From NCBI RefSeq assembly GCF_902168135.1, contig NZ_CABHOL010000006.1, positions 25,594 to 89,593 of the forward strand: a DNA stretch of 64,000 bases, read 5' to 3'. A model generated the notes under the pieces. That model was not told the origin of the DNA, made no database searches, and was given only the letters and a program-made list of their open reading frames with translations. Within the stretch, counting starts at the first letter, position 1. Every line of letters starts with the position of its first letter. Shown here piece by piece: positions 62,194-64,000 of the stretch. A program made the position numbers and the translations under genes. Source of the DNA: an uncultured Fluviicola sp. (lineage in GTDB: Bacteria > Bacteroidota > Bacteroidia > Flavobacteriales_D > Crocinitomicaceae).

Positions 62194-63103
62194 TATCAGT
62201 TGTTACAGTTGCAATAAATACTTCATTCATACTTGGTAAAACCTCCCAGGCAGCTTCAATTTTGACTTGACCCATCAGGGTTTTAAGCAAATCCTCGAAG
62301 GAATTATCGCCTCTCATTTTTACATGCGCAATAAAGCGGTCATCGCCCAATATTTCTTTATCAATCAGTTCAAAGCCTATCCACAATGCATTCACGAAGG
62401 CAATCATATTGCCTCTGAACTTAACTGCGTATTCTCCTGTCTTTTGCTGATCCTGGATTTCGCTCACACGCCCTTCCAACACTTTTTTGGATTGATGAAT
62501 CAGTACTACCCGGTCACAAATCTCCTCTACGCTGCGCATATTGTGTGTCGAAATAAGAATGGTCTTCCCTTTCGCTTTCATTTCCTGCATTTCAGCTTTG
62601 ATGAGTTCCACATTTACCGGGTCAAATCCCGAAAACGGTTCATCCAGGATCAATAAATCCGGTTCATGCAATACTGCAAAAATAAATTGTACTTTTTGGG
62701 CCATTCCCTTCGAGAGCTCCTGGATCCTTCTTTTTCTCCAGTCGGCGCAATTGAATTTTTTCAGCCAATAATCCAAAGAAGTATTGATCTCCGATTTACT
62801 CATTCCACGCAATGCACCCAGGAAGTGAGCATGCGCTTCAACAGTCATTTGTTTATACAACCCTCGCTCTTCAGGCAAATACCCGATATGAGCCAAATGT
62901 TTCTGCTGCAGCAAATCGCCGTTAAAACGGATTGTTCCCGAATCCGGTTCAATGATTTTATTGATTATCCGAATCAGCGTCGTTTTTCCGGCTCCGTTTG
63001 GTCCCAGCAATCCGAAAATCTCCCCCTTTCGGAGGCTGAATGAAACCTGGTCGATTGCCGCTTTTCGCTGATAGCGTTTTGTAAGCTCTTGAATTTCTAA
63101 CAT
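62180..63103 (-). CDS. ABC transporter ATP-binding protein, NatA type
   Basis: 307 residues: Walker A GLLGPNGAGKTTLIRII, Q-loop IGYLPEERGLY, signature LSKGMAQKVQFIFAV, Walker B LLILDEPFSG and H-loop STHNM. The C-terminal ~90 residues form the extra domain common in NatA. It is the partner of the NatB-type permease. The substrate is unknown. Confidence 0.95.
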   Translation of the reverse strand: MLEIQELTKRYQRKAAIDQVSFSLRKGEIFGLLGPNGAGKTTLIRIINKIIEPDSGTIRFNGDLLQQKHLAHIGYLPEERGLYKQMTVEAHAHFLGALRGMSKSEINTSLDYWLKKFNCADWRKRRIQELSKGMAQKVQFIFAVLHEPDLLILDEPFSGFDPVNVELIKAEMQEMKAKGKTILISTHNMRSVEEICDRVVLIHQSKKVLEGRVSEIQDQQKTGEYAVKFRGNMIAFVNALWIGFELIDKEILGDDRFIAHVKMRGDNSFEDLLKTLMGQVKIEAAWEVLPSMNEVFIATVTTDSDEK

Positions 63104-63118
63104 TTAATCAAAAATGAT

Positions 63119-64000
63119 TTATTTACTCTGTAAAAGTACCTTATTCCAGTTTTTCCATCGGTAAACCAACCAAAAAACAAGAATCATTAACGGATAAAAC
63201 AGGAACATGGTTACATACATATCCCAACCTAATACCGGTGAAGACACATCCATAAACAAAGCATCGGTTTGGATAACCTGCCAATTATTTGTCACGATGA
63301 TAATTCCAAAGAGATTGTTTGACAAGTGAAAACCCCATGAAAGTTCAATTCCATTGTCCATCACAGTAATAAAGGAAGTGAAAACTCCTGAAATAAGGTA
63401 ATATCCGACTGCAAATAATCCCAATTTGTCGATTTCCGGATTCATTAAGTGCAAAGCACAGAAAAGAAGTCCGTTGATACCGATTAAATAGATCCCTTTT
63501 TGTGTCACTTTCCCAAATAACTGCAGTAAAAAACCTCTGAAAAGAATTTCTTCAAACCCGGTTTGAATCGGTACAAGAATAATGGATAACAGTAAAAGAC
63601 AGAAGAACTGTTCGTTTTTAAAATTCCACTGGATCTGGTGATTAAGATCAATGAAAGTGATAAAAAAAGAAACCATCATTAATATCGACCATAAACCAAA
63701 GTAGAAAAAAAACCGGTTAAAATCAAAGCGCGAACGTGCTGTTAAGAATGTTCTGAAAGGTCTTTTAAAAATGAGTTTTGAACAAAATATAATTGTAAGG
63801 ACACCCAAAGCAAAGGGAATCATATTTAGTGCGAAAAATTCGTTTTTTGAAAACAGATCTTTAGTTTCAGAAAATGATCTGATCGTTTCTCCTGCAGGTA
63901 ATTTGAACGATATTACCAGCTGCATCAGGAAACCTCCCAAAAAATAAACACCGATAAGAATAGCTACAAGACCCAGTAAATAGTGTCTAAACCCAATAGT
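63119..64000 (-). CDS. CPBP intramembrane metalloprotease (5' partial)
   Basis: 294 residues visible. The reading frame continues to the window edge beyond the TTG at 63940 (TIGFRHYLLGLVAILIGVYF before it), so the start is outside. Motifs: TGFEEILFRGFLLQLF (EExxxR), LFCALHLMN (FxxxH) and GFHLSNNLFG, the three CAAX/CPBP active-site blocks. Eight or so TM segments. It probably cleaves or binds membrane peptides; in bacteria often linked to bacteriocin immunity, but there is no such neighbour here. It lies 16 bases upstream of the NatA-type gene. Confidence 0.9.
   Translation of the reverse strand, partial: TIGFRHYLLGLVAILIGVYFLGGFLMQLVISFKLPAGETIRSFSETKDLFSKNEFFALNMIPFALGVLTIIFCSKLIFKRPFRTFLTARSRFDFNRFFFYFGLWSILMMVSFFITFIDLNHQIQWNFKNEQFFCLLLLSIILVPIQTGFEEILFRGFLLQLFGKVTQKGIYLIGINGLLFCALHLMNPEIDKLGLFAVGYYLISGVFTSFITVMDNGIELSWGFHLSNNLFGIIIVTNNWQVIQTDALFMDVSSPVLGWDMYVTMFLFYPLMILVFWLVYRWKNWNKVLLQSK

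Noticed and set aside
1..64000. CRISPR array, tRNA/rRNA, prophage, insertion sequence with transposase
   Set aside because: I looked for regular spaced repeats, cloverleaf-like sequences, phage genes and transposases and found none that I can support.

Overview
The window looks like chromosomal DNA of a Bacteroidota bacterium, most likely Flavobacteriales and possibly a Fluviicola/Crocinitomicaceae relative. This rests on gldE-gldD, two secreted proteins with type IX secretion (T9SS) C-terminal domains, menaquinone genes, DUF3127 and DUF4296 proteins, conserved orders (mannosyltransferase-dihydroorotase-DUF4296; mutY-ssb-gldE-gldD), weak Shine-Dalgarno signals and several TAnnTTTG -7 promoter boxes. 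I see no tRNA, rRNA, CRISPR array, intact insertion sequence or prophage. The genus is inference; the phylum is well supported.

Layout. 1-2100: end of a flavin reductase, a DUF3127 protein with an SSB-like acidic tail, a membrane protein and a small exported protein. 2169-8274: a sigma-54 response regulator facing a hybrid histidine kinase with its own Hpt domain, then a GT2 glycosyltransferase and an LPG-synthase-like membrane protein that is head-to-head with ruvC. 8827-14201: an exported protein, the DPM1-like/pyrC/DUF4296 operon, a T9SS cargo protein and a lipoprotein. 14202-16905: recX, RNase G, a 30-residue basic ribosomal-type protein and HU, all on the minus strand. 17014-22943: mutY, ssb, gldE, gldD and a T9SS-exported M14 carboxypeptidase. 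23075-28677: minus-strand housekeeping and hypothetical genes (AlbA_2 protein, aroE, DedA, rhodanese, DUF4442, nitronate monooxygenase-like, beta-barrel). 28779-30715: menA-menC. 31501-37298: dnaK, a membrane protein and two amino-acid permeases. 37479-41882: an ABC1 kinase and alaS.

41879-52639 is a surface-glycan locus: flippase, two GT4 enzymes, gmd and fcl (GDP-fucose supply), one further glycosyltransferase and five methyltransferase-like proteins, arranged as opposed short operons. No polymerase or initiating sugar-phosphate transferase is visible. 52715-55723 is a large YfhO-type membrane protein. 55868-58015 holds two tandem paralogues of an uncharacterised exported family and an internally deleted third copy. 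58135-64000 holds a lipoprotein, a second sigma-54 response regulator without a DNA-binding domain, a Ppx/GppA phosphatase, an ABC exporter pair and a CPBP protease cut by the window edge.

The most distinctive non-coding signal is a set of intergenic palindromes of several classes: GC-rich REP-like hairpins at four gene ends, two copies of an AATTATCAAG-N11-CTTGAT element bracketing one two-gene operon, AATTACGAATT-type elements, and decayed CACAGAT/GCAAAG-type repeats. I did not find a convincing new defence or mobile system. The best leads are the tandem paralogue array, the bracketed operon, the SSB-tailed DUF3127 protein and the repeated motif upstream of dnaK.
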